In this document: in pieces, positions 26,020 through 34,800 of the stretch
How positions within the stretch are numbered: position 1 is the stretch's first letter
Layout: each line of letters begins with the position of its first letter
DNA from: CALBPI01 sp038529355
Lineage (GTDB): Bacteria; Pseudomonadota; Gammaproteobacteria; Steroidobacterales; Woeseiaceae
Length of the DNA stretch: 64,000 nucleotides
Assembly: GCA_038529355.1 (NCBI GenBank)
Contig: JBCBDU010000007.1
Span: forward strand, 1-64,000
Direction of reading: 5' to 3'
Made by a program: the position numbers and the translations under genes
Notes under the pieces: generated by a model
Told to the model about the DNA's origin: nothing
Seen by the model: only the letters and a program-made list of their open reading frames with translations
Database searches by the model: none

Positions 26020-26997
26020 TTACAGCAGTGATTCTATGGCGCTACGCTCTTCGCGTAACTCGGTTTCAGTGGCGTCCATCAACGCGCGGCTGGCGTCGTC
26101 AATCGCTAAACCTTGCACGATCTCATAGCTGCCGTTTTTGCAGCGCACCGGGTAGGAATAGATGATGCCGGGCTCAATGCCGTAGCTGCCGTCGGACGGT
26201 ACCGCCATGCTGACCCAGCTGTCGCCTGTAGTGCCAAGCGCCCAGTCGCGGATGTGATCGATGGCGGCCGAGGCTGCTGATGCCGCAGATGAGGCGCCGC
26301 GCGCCTTGATAATCGCCGCACCGCGCTGCTGAACGGTCGGGATGAATGTGCCGGTGAGCCAGGCATCGTCGACGAGCTCCTTGGCCGCGGCACCACCAAC
26401 CGTGGTGTGGCTGACGTCCGGGTATTGTGTCGCCGAGTGGTTGCCCCAGATGATCATGTTATTGATGTCGTTAACATGTTTGCCGGTCTTGGCAGCCAGT
26501 TGCGCCATCGCACGGTTATGGTCAAGACGCGTCATTGCCGTGAAATTGCCTGCCGGCAAGTCCGGCGCGTTGGCTTGGGCAATCAGTGCATTGGTGTTGG
26601 CTGGGTTGCCGACCACGAGCACTTTGATGTCGCGACTGGCAACAGCATTCATGGCCTTGCCCTGCACTGAGAAGATCTTCGCATTCGCTTCGAGCAAGTC
26701 CTTGCGCTCCATGCCGGGGCCGCGTGGCCGCGCGCCAACTAGCAACGCATAGTCGGCATCCTTGAATGCAACTTCGGCATCGTCGGTCGCGACAACACCG
26801 GCCAGCGTGCCAAATGCGCAATCGTCGAGCTCCATGACCACGCCTTTCAGCGCGTCCAGCGCAGGCGTAATTTCCAGCAACTGCAGGATGACGGGCTGAT
26901 CTGTGCCGAGCAGCTGTCCTGATGCGATACGAAAAGCGAGTTGGTAGCCAATTTGGCCGGCTGCGCCGGTAATGGTGACGCGCACTGGTGATTTCAT
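26020..26997 (-). CDS. mdh: Malate dehydrogenase
   Basis: NAD-dependent interconversion of malate and oxaloacetate. 325 residues of the cytosolic-type/LDH-like MDH group: Gly-rich loop GAAGQIGYQLAFRIASG, substrate Arg loop VGARPRGPGMERKDLL, catalytic TRLDHNRAMAQLA and GNHSATQYPD with the proton-relay His. First gene of an apparent mdh-fadE-DUF4286/DUF3667 operon, linking fatty-acid breakdown and the TCA cycle. Divergent from the 27171 ORF. Confidence 0.96.
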   Translation of the reverse strand: MKSPVRVTITGAAGQIGYQLAFRIASGQLLGTDQPVILQLLEITPALDALKGVVMELDDCAFGTLAGVVATDDAEVAFKDADYALLVGARPRGPGMERKDLLEANAKIFSVQGKAMNAVASRDIKVLVVGNPANTNALIAQANAPDLPAGNFTAMTRLDHNRAMAQLAAKTGKHVNDINNMIIWGNHSATQYPDVSHTTVGGAAAKELVDDAWLTGTFIPTVQQRGAAIIKARGASSAASAASAAIDHIRDWALGTTGDSWVSMAVPSDGSYGIEPGIIYSYPVRCKNGSYEIVQGLAIDDASRALMDATETELREERSAIESLL

Positions 26998-27111
26998 TTG
27001 CTTGGTCCCTGATAGTGAATTCGTTGTCCGTTCCTAATTATCCCACACGCAGCCCCATTGGTGCACTGCACAATTGTTTGGCAACCATTTTGACGAAATT
27101 GAACAGAGCAC

Positions 27112-27149
27112 TTGCATCGGATCGATTTGGTGTTATAGTTGACTACAAC
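27112..27149 (+). promoter_or_regulatory. Promoter with overlapping GntR/YtrA-type operator
   Basis: TTGCAT (27112-27117) and TATAGT (27134-27139) are 16 bases apart, a reasonable sigma-70 promoter. An inverted repeat, GTTATAG-TTGA-CTACAAC (27132-27149; arms differ at one base), covers the -10 element. The YtrA-type regulator encoded just downstream probably binds here and represses its own operon (inference). Confidence 0.55.
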
Positions 27150-27170
27150 ACTAACGCAGAGGAAACGAAA

Positions 27171-27356
27171 ATGATACGCCCCACCGACAAACCAATGGAC
27201 TGGCAGCACAGCGCCCGCAAAGGCAATGTCTGGAGTGGTGTTGTTGCGCTCGTTTTGTTGGGCATGTTCACGCTGGCACTGATTTCCAGCGAACTGGCTG
27301 CAACAGACGCCTCAAGCGAGGGATCGCGCTTGCCGACCGTCATTGCCGGACAGTAA
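27171..27356 (+). CDS. Small single-pass membrane protein of unknown function
   Basis: 61 residues from an ATG preceded by AGAGGAAACGAAA. An N-terminal polar/basic segment (~residues 1-20) leads into one membrane helix (~21-43, SGVVALVLLGMFTLALISS), then a short polar tail. I recognise no family. It is the first gene behind the operator-covered promoter and precedes a YtrA-type regulator and an ABC exporter, so it may be an accessory or sensor of that exporter. An upstream extension of the frame to 26988 lies across the promoter and is not used. Confidence 0.6.
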   Translation: MIRPTDKPMDWQHSARKGNVWSGVVALVLLGMFTLALISSELAATDASSEGSRLPTVIAGQ

Positions 27357-27424
27357 GCAGGTTGCGCTCGCGCGATCTATCTGACTCAATGACTGCATCC
27401 CAAATTCCGGCCAATTGGAGCCTA

Positions 27425-27799
27425 ATGGACCCGAAATGGAATGATGACCTGCCGATCTACCGGCAACTGCGCGACCGTGTCGTGGCCATGCTGCTTGAGG
27501 GCGTGCTGACGGACGGCGACGCGTTGCCGTCGGTGCGCAGCGTTGCAGCCGAGTATCGTCTCAATCCGCTGACGGTCCTGAAGGGCTATCAGGAACTGGT
27601 CGATGAAGATCTCGTTGAGAAAAAACGCGGCCGCGGCATGTTTGTTCTGCCTGGCGCGCGCACGCGGCTGCTCAGCGAAGAGCGGCAGCGGTTCCTGGAA
27701 AAGCAGTGGCCGGAGGTGGCCGCAACGATCCAGCGGCTCGAGCTGGATCCCGAAGACCTGCTGGCTGGCATCAACAATGCCGGGAAAGACCAGTCCTAA
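27425..27799 (+). CDS. GntR family transcriptional regulator, YtrA subfamily
   Basis: 124 residues from ATG 27425, which follows TTGGAG at good spacing; earlier in-frame starts (27362 TTG, 27389 ATG) have none. The winged helix (~residues 10-78) shows LPIYRQLRDRV, LPSVRSVAAEYRLNPLTVLKGYQEL and VEKKRGRGMFV. The short C-terminal dimerisation tail, with no ligand domain, marks the YtrA group, which usually represses adjacent ABC exporter genes and responds to cell-envelope stress. It lies between the small membrane ORF and the ABC genes. Confidence 0.9.
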   Translation: MDPKWNDDLPIYRQLRDRVVAMLLEGVLTDGDALPSVRSVAAEYRLNPLTVLKGYQELVDEDLVEKKRGRGMFVLPGARTRLLSEERQRFLEKQWPEVAATIQRLELDPEDLLAGINNAGKDQS

Positions 27800-27828
27800 C
27801 GATAAGATGTAACGACTAGGGGAGAGCG

Positions 27829-28692
27829 ATGTCCGCACTGGTTAAGGCCACAGGCATCAGCAAACACTTCGGCGCCGTGCGTGCTGTAGACGATGTCAGT
27901 TTTGAGATTCAGCCAGGCCGTATCGTCGGTTTGATAGGACCGAATGGCGCAGGCAAGACGACGTTGCTAAAAGCAGTGTTGGGTTTGACGCCGTGTAGTG
28001 GCGCGCTCAGTGTTTGCGGTCTCGATCCCTACAAGCACCGCCGCGAGCTGATGCATCAGGTCAGCTATGTCGCGGACGTATCTGTGCTGCCTCGCTGGAT
28101 CCGTGTCAAACAACTGCTTGATTTCGTTGAAACAGTGCATGGTAATTTTTCTCGCAGCGCGGCCGAGAAGGCACTTGCGCGCACCAAGGTGCAGCCGGAT
28201 GCCAAGGTCAAAGAGCTTTCGAAGGGTATGGTTGCGCAGCTGCATTTGTCGATCATCATGGCGATTGACGCAAAGCTGCTAATTCTGGACGAGCCGACGC
28301 TTGGTCTGGATATCCTGTTTCGAAAGGCGTTCTATGCCGAGCTGCTCGGCGACTACTTTGATGCTGAACGCACAATCGTCATTACGACGCATCAGGTTGA
28401 AGAGATTGAGAACATTCTGACCGATGTGATGTTTATCGACGACGGCAAGCTGGTGCTGAATGCGTCGGTCGAAGATATCAGTGAGCGCTACACCGAGCTC
28501 ATGGCGACCAAAGAGCACGCGGGTCAGGCGCGCGCACTGTCGCCGGTTACCGAGCGTGAAGTGTTCGGCAAATCAGTGTTCACGTTCGAGGGTGTGCCGC
28601 GTGCACAACTTGAGCCGTTCGGTGAGGTGCGAACGCCCGGTCTTGCAGATTTGTTTGTCGCGAAGCTCGGCAAGGAAGGTGGCACATGGTAG
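27829..28692 (+). CDS. ABC transporter ATP-binding protein (YtrB type)
   Basis: 287 residues. Walker A GPNGAGKTTLLKAV, signature region ELSKGMVAQLHL (degenerate form of LSGGQ, usual in this group), Walker B LLILDEPTLGLD and switch His in TTHQVEEIE. The C-terminal ~70 residues are an accessory segment. A GGGGAG site precedes the ATG. It overlaps the permease gene by 7 bases and is presumably controlled by the upstream YtrA regulator. Confidence 0.9.
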   Translation: MSALVKATGISKHFGAVRAVDDVSFEIQPGRIVGLIGPNGAGKTTLLKAVLGLTPCSGALSVCGLDPYKHRRELMHQVSYVADVSVLPRWIRVKQLLDFVETVHGNFSRSAAEKALARTKVQPDAKVKELSKGMVAQLHLSIIMAIDAKLLILDEPTLGLDILFRKAFYAELLGDYFDAERTIVITTHQVEEIENILTDVMFIDDGKLVLNASVEDISERYTELMATKEHAGQARALSPVTEREVFGKSVFTFEGVPRAQLEPFGEVRTPGLADLFVAKLGKEGGTW

Positions 28693-29603
28693 GCAATATG
28701 TTGATGCTCGTACGGCGTGAATTGTGGGAACACAAGTCGCTGTACTACGCGCCGCTAGTAGTATCTGCGCTGTTAATCTTCGGCGTTGTCGTGTCGTTTA
28801 TCGTCGCTGTGTTCTCCGGCGCACCGTTCGCCGCAGCGGTGGCATCACTGGAGTTGACCGGTGCCCCTGGTGCTTTGTCAGGCGGCAGCGCGCTGCTCGG
28901 TATTCCGTGGGGTCTGACCAGCGCTGTTGTGGCATTCGTCATCTTCTTTTACGGCATTGATGCGTTATACGCCGAGCGCAAGGACAAAAGCATTCTGTTC
29001 TGGCGCTCGCTGCCGATCACCGATACTGAAACCGTCTTGTCGAAGTGGTTGACGGCGATGCTGGCGGCTCCGGCAATCGGGTTCGCGGTCAGTTTCCTAA
29101 CGCAAGTCATCCTGCTGGTACTTGCCTCGGTGGTTTTGTTGATCGGCGGCGGCAATCCGCTTGAGTTGCTGTGGGGGCCGTTGCCGTTCGTGCAGTTCTG
29201 GATTCTGACGTTCTATGTATCGATAACCTCGGCGCTATGGCTGTCACCCATCATCGCGTGGTTCCTGCTCAGCTCCGCATTTGCCAAACGATCATCGTTG
29301 TTGTGGGTATTTGTACCGATCATTGTGATTGCGATGCTCGAAGGTATCGTGCTGCGCAGCAATCATTTCTTTGAATTGATCGGCGAACGTATCGCGATGG
29401 CTGGCGTATCCGGTTTGTCGCTGAACCTTGCGCAGTTCGACGACGAAGAAGAGGTCGCTCGCGATGTGCTGTCCGGCGACATAGATATTCTCAGTGTCAT
29501 GGCGCCGTTCGATTTTCTGGCCAGTCCAGGGCTTTGGGGCGGGTTTGTCGTGACCGCATTGCTGCTGGCGGGGGCTGTTTACTTCCGGCGGTTGCGCGCC
29601 TGA
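28686..29603 (+). CDS. ABC-2 type permease
   Basis: 305 residues with about six hydrophobic segments (first at ~17-42, last at ~280-300). Contains the cytosolic loop RKDKSILFWRSLPITDTETVLSKW, a pattern often seen in ABC-2 permeases paired with YtrB-like ATPases. Substrate unknown. The 3' end overlaps pspF, which is convergent, by 25 bases. Confidence 0.85.
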   Translation: MVGNMLMLVRRELWEHKSLYYAPLVVSALLIFGVVVSFIVAVFSGAPFAAAVASLELTGAPGALSGGSALLGIPWGLTSAVVAFVIFFYGIDALYAERKDKSILFWRSLPITDTETVLSKWLTAMLAAPAIGFAVSFLTQVILLVLASVVLLIGGGNPLELLWGPLPFVQFWILTFYVSITSALWLSPIIAWFLLSSAFAKRSSLLWVFVPIIVIAMLEGIVLRSNHFFELIGERIAMAGVSGLSLNLAQFDDEEEVARDVLSGDIDILSVMAPFDFLASPGLWGGFVVTALLLAGAVYFRRLRA

Positions 29604-30655
29604 GGCGAGCGTCTGCGCGCATCGCGCTGCGTCGTTTCATCCGGCTTCGCGTCAACTTGCAGTTTCTTCAACCGCGCGCGGAACTGGTGATACGTCAGAC
29701 CCAGTAAACCTGCCGCTGTCTTTTGTTGGTAGCTTGCGCGCTCCAGCGCGGCGTACAGATAGCGGCGTTCGAATTTGTCGCGTTCCTGCGGCAAATCCGC
29801 GGGCAGCCGCAAACCTTGTGCTGCAGAGGCGGCTGGCCGCGAATCGGCTGCAGGTGTATTCGGCGTAGCAGCGGTTTGCAGCGCAAACGGCGAGTCGAAG
29901 GCGTCGAAGACAATCTCGTCGATCACCTGTGTTTCGTCTTCCGAGCGATAGACCGAACGCTCCACGGCGTTCTTCAGCTCCCGCACGTTGCCCGGCCAGT
30001 CGAATTGCAGCAGGGTCGACGCTGCGCGGTGACTGAAGCCGGCAAAGTGTGAGCGCTTGAGTTCGGCGCACATGTTGACGGCAAAGCTGTGCGCCAGCGG
30101 CAGGATGTCGTCGTGTCGTTCGCGCAGCGGCGGCACGGTAATGACATCAAACGCCAGGCGATCGAGCAGGTCGGCGCGGAACGTGCCGCGCGCGACGCGG
30201 TGCGGCAAGTCTTCGTTGGTCGCGGCGACGAGACGTACATCGACTTCGATGGTGTCGCTGCCGCCGACGCGTTCGAACTCGCCATATTCAATGACGCGCA
30301 GGATCTTCTCCTGCACTCGCATCGACACAGTGCCCAACTCATCGAGGATCAGCGTGCCGCCATCGGCACGCTCAAAATGGCCCAGGTGTTGGCGGCTAGC
30401 GCCGGTAAAAGCGCCGGCCTCGTGGCCAAACAATTCTGATTCGAGGATGCTTTCGGTCAATGCCGCGCAGTTAACCTTGATGAGCGGCTGCTCCCAGCGG
30501 GCCGACAAATAGTGCAGACGGCTGGCGATCAATTCCTTGCCTGTGCCGCGCTCGCCAATCACCAAGACCGGCCGCGAGACAGGCGCAGCACGCGATACAT
30601 GTTCAAGCGTTGCGAGGAACGCCGGCGACTCGCCAATCAGTGTAATAGTCTGCAT
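29579..30655 (-). CDS. pspF: Sigma-54 activator of the phage-shock operon
   Basis: 358 residues: AAA+ enhancer-binding protein without a receiver domain, as PspF is. Walker A GERGTGKE, the sigma-54 contact loop GAFTGA, Walker B GTLILDELGT, R-finger region FRADLLDRL and WPGNVRELKNAVERS. The C-terminal Fis-type helix-turn-helix (QQKTAAGLLGLTYHQFRARL) binds upstream activating sites. A long Ala/Pro linker and a basic tail are slightly longer than in E. coli PspF. Divergent from pspA, whose product is expected to inhibit it. Confidence 0.93.
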   Translation of the reverse strand: MQTITLIGESPAFLATLEHVSRAAPVSRPVLVIGERGTGKELIASRLHYLSARWEQPLIKVNCAALTESILESELFGHEAGAFTGASRQHLGHFERADGGTLILDELGTVSMRVQEKILRVIEYGEFERVGGSDTIEVDVRLVAATNEDLPHRVARGTFRADLLDRLAFDVITVPPLRERHDDILPLAHSFAVNMCAELKRSHFAGFSHRAASTLLQFDWPGNVRELKNAVERSVYRSEDETQVIDEIVFDAFDSPFALQTAATPNTPAADSRPAASAAQGLRLPADLPQERDKFERRYLYAALERASYQQKTAAGLLGLTYHQFRARLKKLQVDAKPDETTQRDARRRSPQARNRRK

Positions 30656-30788
30656 TAGTCAAATATCTCACTAATTTAATTAAAAAGCTAAAAAGTAGTG
30701 AAAAATACTAATTCTAACGTGATGTAGAGGAAGGCTGCAGATACGGATAAGTGATTTAAAACAATGAGTTGTGATAGTTCAGCATAGT

Positions 30789-30804
30789 TGGCACGGATTC
30801 TGCT
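30789..30804 (+). promoter_or_regulatory. Sigma-54 promoter of pspA operon
   Basis: TGGCACG-GATT-CTGCT matches the -24/-12 consensus TGGCACG-N4-TTGCW with one mismatch. It lies about 39 bases before the pspA ATG. The AT-rich DNA upstream (30656-30780) is the expected place for PspF binding sites. Confidence 0.85.
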
Positions 30805-30842
30805 CTATTCTGAATGACACAACGTGAATGAGGCATTCCGAC

Positions 30843-31529
30843 ATGGGTATTTTTTCTAGATTCAGCGACATCGTTAACTCCAACATCAACGCCATTCTGG
30901 ACAAGGCGGAAGACCCGGAGAAAATCGTTCGACTGATGATTCAGGAGATGGAAGACACGCTGGTTGAGGTTCGTTCAGCTGCGGCGCGCTCCATTGCCGA
31001 CAAGAAATCACTGAACCGTAAACTCGAAGCGCTGGAGCGTGATACCGCCGACTGGGACAGTAAGGCCGAGCTTGCGCTGTCCAAGGGGCGTGAAGACCTG
31101 GCCAAAGCAGCCTTGGTTGAGAAAAACGAAGCCGAGCAAGCGGTGGTTACAATCCGCGATGAATACAAAGCGGTTGATGATGGTCTTGGCAAACTGAACG
31201 AAGACATCGCGCGGCTGGAAGCGAAACTGAAAGATGCCAAGCTGCGTCAACAGTCGCTGTTGGCAAGACACGAGACTGCCAACAAGCGCCTGGCGGCGCG
31301 CAAGCTGACACACACCTACAAGGTTGACGATGCACTGGTGCGCTTCGAGCAATATCAGAAACGCATGGAAGACGTAGAGAGTCGTGTGGAGGCTTACGAC
31401 CTGGGCATGCCGAAAGATCTCGACCGCGAATTCGCAAGCCTTGAAGCCGAAGAGCGGATTCATGATGATTTCGAGCGTTTGAAGGCGCGGGTAGCCGCAC
31501 GCAACGCCGAACACCACGGCGAAGGATAA
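30843..31529 (+). CDS. pspA: Phage shock protein A
   Basis: 228 residues starting MGIFSRFSDIVNSNINAILD, the standard PspA N-terminal amphipathic helix; the ATG at 30828 would add five residues. The rest is an almost continuous coiled coil. PspA binds stressed inner membrane to limit proton leakage, and holds PspF inactive under non-stress. First gene of pspA-pspB-pspC-pspC. Confidence 0.96.
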   Translation: MGIFSRFSDIVNSNINAILDKAEDPEKIVRLMIQEMEDTLVEVRSAAARSIADKKSLNRKLEALERDTADWDSKAELALSKGREDLAKAALVEKNEAEQAVVTIRDEYKAVDDGLGKLNEDIARLEAKLKDAKLRQQSLLARHETANKRLAARKLTHTYKVDDALVRFEQYQKRMEDVESRVEAYDLGMPKDLDREFASLEAEERIHDDFERLKARVAARNAEHHGEG

Positions 31530-31532
31530 TCG

Positions 31533-31760
31533 ATGGGCGACGAACTTTTCGTATTGATCATTATCTTCCTGACGGTCGTCGTACCGTTGATCACGGTGTT
31601 GCATTTCATCACCAAATGGAAGAAGTCACGCGAGTTGACCGTCGCTGACGAGAGCATGATGGAAGAGGTTTGGGAGATTGCGCAGAAACTTGAGAGTCGG
31701 GTCAACGTACTGGAGACCATTCTCGACGACGAGGCGCCGGACTGGAGGAGCAGGGTATGA
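31533..31760 (+). CDS. pspB: Phage shock protein B
   Basis: 75 residues: one N-terminal membrane helix (~4-26), then a basic stretch and an amphipathic helix (HFITKWKKSRELTVADESMM, EIAQKLESRVNVLETIL) as in PspB. It relays membrane stress with PspC to PspA. Overlaps the first pspC by 4 bases. Confidence 0.93.
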   Translation: MGDELFVLIIIFLTVVVPLITVLHFITKWKKSRELTVADESMMEEVWEIAQKLESRVNVLETILDDEAPDWRSRV

Positions 31761-32038
31761 GGCACGAAGACATCACACGCCATTTGCGCGGGTTGTATCT
31801 GGACAAGGACAACAGCTGGTTGTTCGGTGTTTGCGCAGGACTGGCTGATCGATTCCGCCAGGACGTGACTGTTGTCCGACTCATCGCCGCATTGATGCTG
31901 GTCTTCTGGACGTTGCCGAGTGCGATCATTTACGGTCTGGCCGCAGCGCTGCTCAAGGAGCGCCCGTTGCGGCCAAGCGACCCACGCGCTGAACGCGATT
32001 TCTGGCGTAGCAGCGCACGTAACCGCAGGAGCTACTGA
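31757..32038 (+). CDS. PspC-domain protein (short copy)
   Basis: 93 residues with one PspC domain: LYLDKDNSWLFGVCAGLADRF followed by a membrane segment (~residues 40-66). The C-terminal region after the membrane segment is brief and basic, without the leucine-zipper part of full PspC. Overlaps pspB (4 bases) and shares one base with the next pspC. A tandem short PspC next to the full-length one is a duplication with divergence. Confidence 0.88.
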   Translation: MRHEDITRHLRGLYLDKDNSWLFGVCAGLADRFRQDVTVVRLIAALMLVFWTLPSAIIYGLAAALLKERPLRPSDPRAERDFWRSSARNRRSY

Positions 32039-32430
32039 TGAGCGACTACTACGAAGGACCGGCGCGCAAGTTTTATCGTGACCGGGAGCGCGGCAAGATT
32101 GCTGGCGTCTGTGCAGGGCTTGCGGATTACTTCGGCTTTGACCTGACGATGACACGGCTGTTGACGGTGGTTGCGTTGTTGCTGGCCGGGCCAATTACGA
32201 TCGTTATGTACATCGTGTTGGTGTTGCTGGTGCCCGCTGGGCCGACGTCGGCAGGCAACGACAGGCGCGATACCGATCGGGGTTTTCGCCGCGCGTTGCG
32301 CAAGTCGCCGCGCACGACAATGACTGACGTACGTCGCAGCCTGTTGCGTCTGGACACGCGCCTGGCGCGCCTGGAGCGCTATGTCACGTCGCCACGGTTC
32401 GATCTGGACCGTAAGATAAACGAGTTGTAG
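32038..32430 (+). CDS. pspC: Phage shock protein C
   Basis: 130 residues. PspC domain (RGKIAGVCAGLADYFGFDLTMTRLL), membrane segment (~residues 41-64), then a basic linker and a C-terminal helix (VRRSLLRLDTRLARLERYV) that fits the interaction helix of PspC. Senses envelope stress with PspB. ATG start shares a base with the preceding stop. Confidence 0.92.
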   Translation: MSDYYEGPARKFYRDRERGKIAGVCAGLADYFGFDLTMTRLLTVVALLLAGPITIVMYIVLVLLVPAGPTSAGNDRRDTDRGFRRALRKSPRTTMTDVRRSLLRLDTRLARLERYVTSPRFDLDRKINEL

Positions 32431-32479
32431 TCGCCAATGCGCGGTTGCTTAAGTGATTTGGTTGGTATGGGAGTAGTGT

Positions 32480-32707
32480 ATGAATTCGCCGTTCAGTATG
32501 GTCGTCGCGATTGTGTTCATCGGGTGTGTCTACAGTGTTATCACGCACTGGATTGACAGCCGCGCCAAGGTGCGTGCGGACAAAGACACCGGCGCGAGCG
32601 ACGAAACACTGGAACTGATCGGGCGTCTTGAACACCGCATCGAAGTGCTAGAGCGTATCGTCACCGACGAGGGCAATAACCTGAAACGCGAAATCGATCG
32701 CCTGTAG
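32480..32707 (+). CDS. PspB-like small membrane protein
   Basis: 75 residues, GGGAG before the ATG. Same plan as PspB: N-terminal membrane helix (~residues 6-24), then an amphipathic helix with ETLELIGRLEHRIEVLERIV. It differs in sequence from the pspB product at 31533 and is separated from pspC by 49 bases. Likely a second PspB-type component; role unknown. The transcript ends at the terminator just downstream. Confidence 0.75.
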   Translation: MNSPFSMVVAIVFIGCVYSVITHWIDSRAKVRADKDTGASDETLELIGRLEHRIEVLERIVTDEGNNLKREIDRL

Positions 32708-32745
32708 ATGCCGCGCTGTCGCAGAACGCGCCCGTTGAGGCGTAC

Positions 32746-32771
32746 AAAAGGTCCCGCGAGGGGCCTTTTTT
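32746..32771 (+). terminator. Intrinsic terminator of the psp cluster
   Basis: AAAAGGTCCC-GCGA-GGGGCCTTTTTT forms a stem with a four-base loop (one G-T pair) and six T, about 40 bases after the last psp-type gene. Confidence 0.85.
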
Positions 32772-32849
32772 GTTGATGGTCGCATGCGATGACAGCGCGC
32801 TGCCGCGAGCTTTTCGTTTATCCTTGCGCGCAACGACGGAGGTTCCGAC

Positions 32850-33191
32850 ATGACGACGATTTATCACAATCCACGCTGCTCGAAGTCACGGCAGACGCTT
32901 GCGTTGCTCGAGGAAGCGGGTATCACGCCAACGGTGGTTCGCTATCTGGAATCGCCCCTCAGTCGCGAGCAGCTTGCCGATCTGATTGAACGATCCGGTC
33001 GACCTGTCAGTGATTTTTTTCGCGCTGGCGAAGCGCAGGCGAAAGCACAGGGACTCACGGTCAAGTCTGCGCCGGAGGCGTTGCTGGACTCGATAGCAGC
33101 CGAGCCCAAGCTGATGGAGCGGCCGATTGTCGTCACCGACAAGGGCGTCGCGCTGGGTCGCCCGCCGGAGCGTGTGCGCGAGATTTTGTGA
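32850..33191 (+). CDS. arsC: Arsenate reductase, glutaredoxin-dependent (ArsC family)
   Basis: 113 residues. The catalytic Cys sits in HNPRCSKSRQTL (residues 6-17), with the conserved Arg in MERPIVV and the C-terminal ALGRPPE. Reduces arsenate to arsenite using glutathione/glutaredoxin; some family members act as general thiol regulators. GGAGG precedes the ATG. No arsenite pump or ArsR is in the window, so a dedicated resistance operon is not shown. Confidence 0.93.
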   Translation: MTTIYHNPRCSKSRQTLALLEEAGITPTVVRYLESPLSREQLADLIERSGRPVSDFFRAGEAQAKAQGLTVKSAPEALLDSIAAEPKLMERPIVVTDKGVALGRPPERVREIL

Positions 33192-33282
33192 GACAAGCCG
33201 ATCCAGAGACTGTTGATGTTGCGCTAACATCCTCCTCGTCGGCGAGCCGCGAAGAAACTGTGCTGCTGCAGCGCTTGCCGCG

Positions 33283-34800
33283 CTAGGAAGTGAGTCTTGG
33301 AGTCTGGAGCCGGCGGCCGAGCCAGACAAATCCGCCACCGACGAGAGCCAATACGCCGTTAATGACGTTAGGGATCATTTGATCGGCTGCGTGTGCGGAC
33401 AGCACTGAAAACCCCTGCGTCAGAGCAAGCGCGACCAGTACCGCGGCGATGCAGAAGTACAGTTGCCGTACGCGAGACAATACATCGACGCTCCGATACA
33501 CAAGCACAAAACCTATAACCCAAAGCACAAGGAAGATCGGCACAAGCGGCAAGCCATCGATACTTACAGCCAGCAATCCTGTGAAGGCCAATCCCAGTGA
33601 CAGACCCGTTGTCATGCCACGCCATGCCGCTTCGGTCTTCTGTTTCTCCTGACCTTGCTGACGCTTGCGCTTGAACCAGATCATCATGCCGGTGCTCGTG
33701 ATATACGTCAGTGCGAGCGCGAGGATGAGGTAGAAGAATTTAATCGTGTAACCACCGTAAGTGCCGTAATGCAGAGGTTGCACCATGCCGAATACGCGAT
33801 TGCCGGCGGGGCTGCCTTTGCCGCCAAACTTTTGCAGGAATTCACCGTCATTGCGATAAATGTCTGACGTGCGCGCCGACAGAATGCCCGCTTCATAATA
33901 CGCGACAGTCGTTGTATAGCCGCTGTGCTCGGGGTTATTGGCAACCAGCAGCGAGAGTTGCCGATCATCCGCTTGCGAGTGTTCGAGCATCGCGGCGTAG
34001 TCGGTCGGTGTCTGCAACAACGGTCGCTCGAGAATGGCTTGGGGACCCTGAATGACCTGGATCGCTGCTTCCTGATCACCCTTGTACGCGAGCAACGCCA
34101 AGGCTGCGACGATGATGCCAGCAATCCCTAGGAATGCCCCGGTAAAAGTCAGAATCAAATGAAACGGCAATCCCCAAACGCTCAACCGGTTATGAACATC
34201 GGTCCACGCCATGCGCGCATTGCTGCGCAGTCGCAGCTTGAATGCATCCTTGACGATCGTCGGATGTGCGAAAATGCCGGATAGGATCAGCGTGAACATG
34301 GCGACGCCGATCAGGCCGACGAGATAGCGACCCCAGGGTCGCGGCAACAGTAAGTCCGTATGTAGCAGCTCGACCATTTCTGCATACGGTGCATGTATCA
34401 GCGAGGTCAGTTCACCGCTGTCGGGATCTGCGATCCAGTCGGTACTGATCAACGGTGACTGGCGATTCATCCGTTCGTTCAGTCGCACGGTTAAAAGCGG
34501 GCGGAACTCCGTCGGTGCGGTGACAATGACATTCAATATTTCATAGTCAGGTGTCACCTGCGTTTGCGCATTGACTGCCGCAGCGGCAATTGCCTCAGTG
34601 CTCGCGCTGGCACTGGTTAGTGAGTCTGGCGACTCCCACAATTGGATTTCTTCGGCAAACAGTGCGAGCGCGCCGGTCAGGCTGACGACGTAGATCAATG
34701 CGGCAAAGGCGAGGCCCAGCACTGAATGCGAGTCGATCATGCGTTTGACGAATGTCGAGCTCTCAGCGCCGCCCTCCGTTTGGTGTTTGGATGTCGTCAT
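33283..34800 (-). CDS. PepSY-associated inner-membrane protein (iron-island type)
   Basis: 505 residues from ATG 34800, which overlaps the upstream gene (ATGA). N-terminal signal-anchor helix (IDSHSVLGLAFAALIYVVSLTGALALF), PepSY-like periplasmic region, and membrane helices near residues 180-200, 230-260 and several at the C-terminus. The conserved His in WTDVHNRLSVWGLPFH and HYGTYGG are typical of PepSY_TM proteins found beside TonB-dependent receptors, where members are proposed to reduce siderophore-bound ferric iron. Proposed role: siderophore iron release (inference). Confidence 0.85.
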   Translation of the reverse strand: MTTSKHQTEGGAESSTFVKRMIDSHSVLGLAFAALIYVVSLTGALALFAEEIQLWESPDSLTSASASTEAIAAAAVNAQTQVTPDYEILNVIVTAPTEFRPLLTVRLNERMNRQSPLISTDWIADPDSGELTSLIHAPYAEMVELLHTDLLLPRPWGRYLVGLIGVAMFTLILSGIFAHPTIVKDAFKLRLRSNARMAWTDVHNRLSVWGLPFHLILTFTGAFLGIAGIIVAALALLAYKGDQEAAIQVIQGPQAILERPLLQTPTDYAAMLEHSQADDRQLSLLVANNPEHSGYTTTVAYYEAGILSARTSDIYRNDGEFLQKFGGKGSPAGNRVFGMVQPLHYGTYGGYTIKFFYLILALALTYITSTGMMIWFKRKRQQGQEKQKTEAAWRGMTTGLSLGLAFTGLLAVSIDGLPLVPIFLVLWVIGFVLVYRSVDVLSRVRQLYFCIAAVLVALALTQGFSVLSAHAADQMIPNVINGVLALVGGGFVWLGRRLQTPRLTS

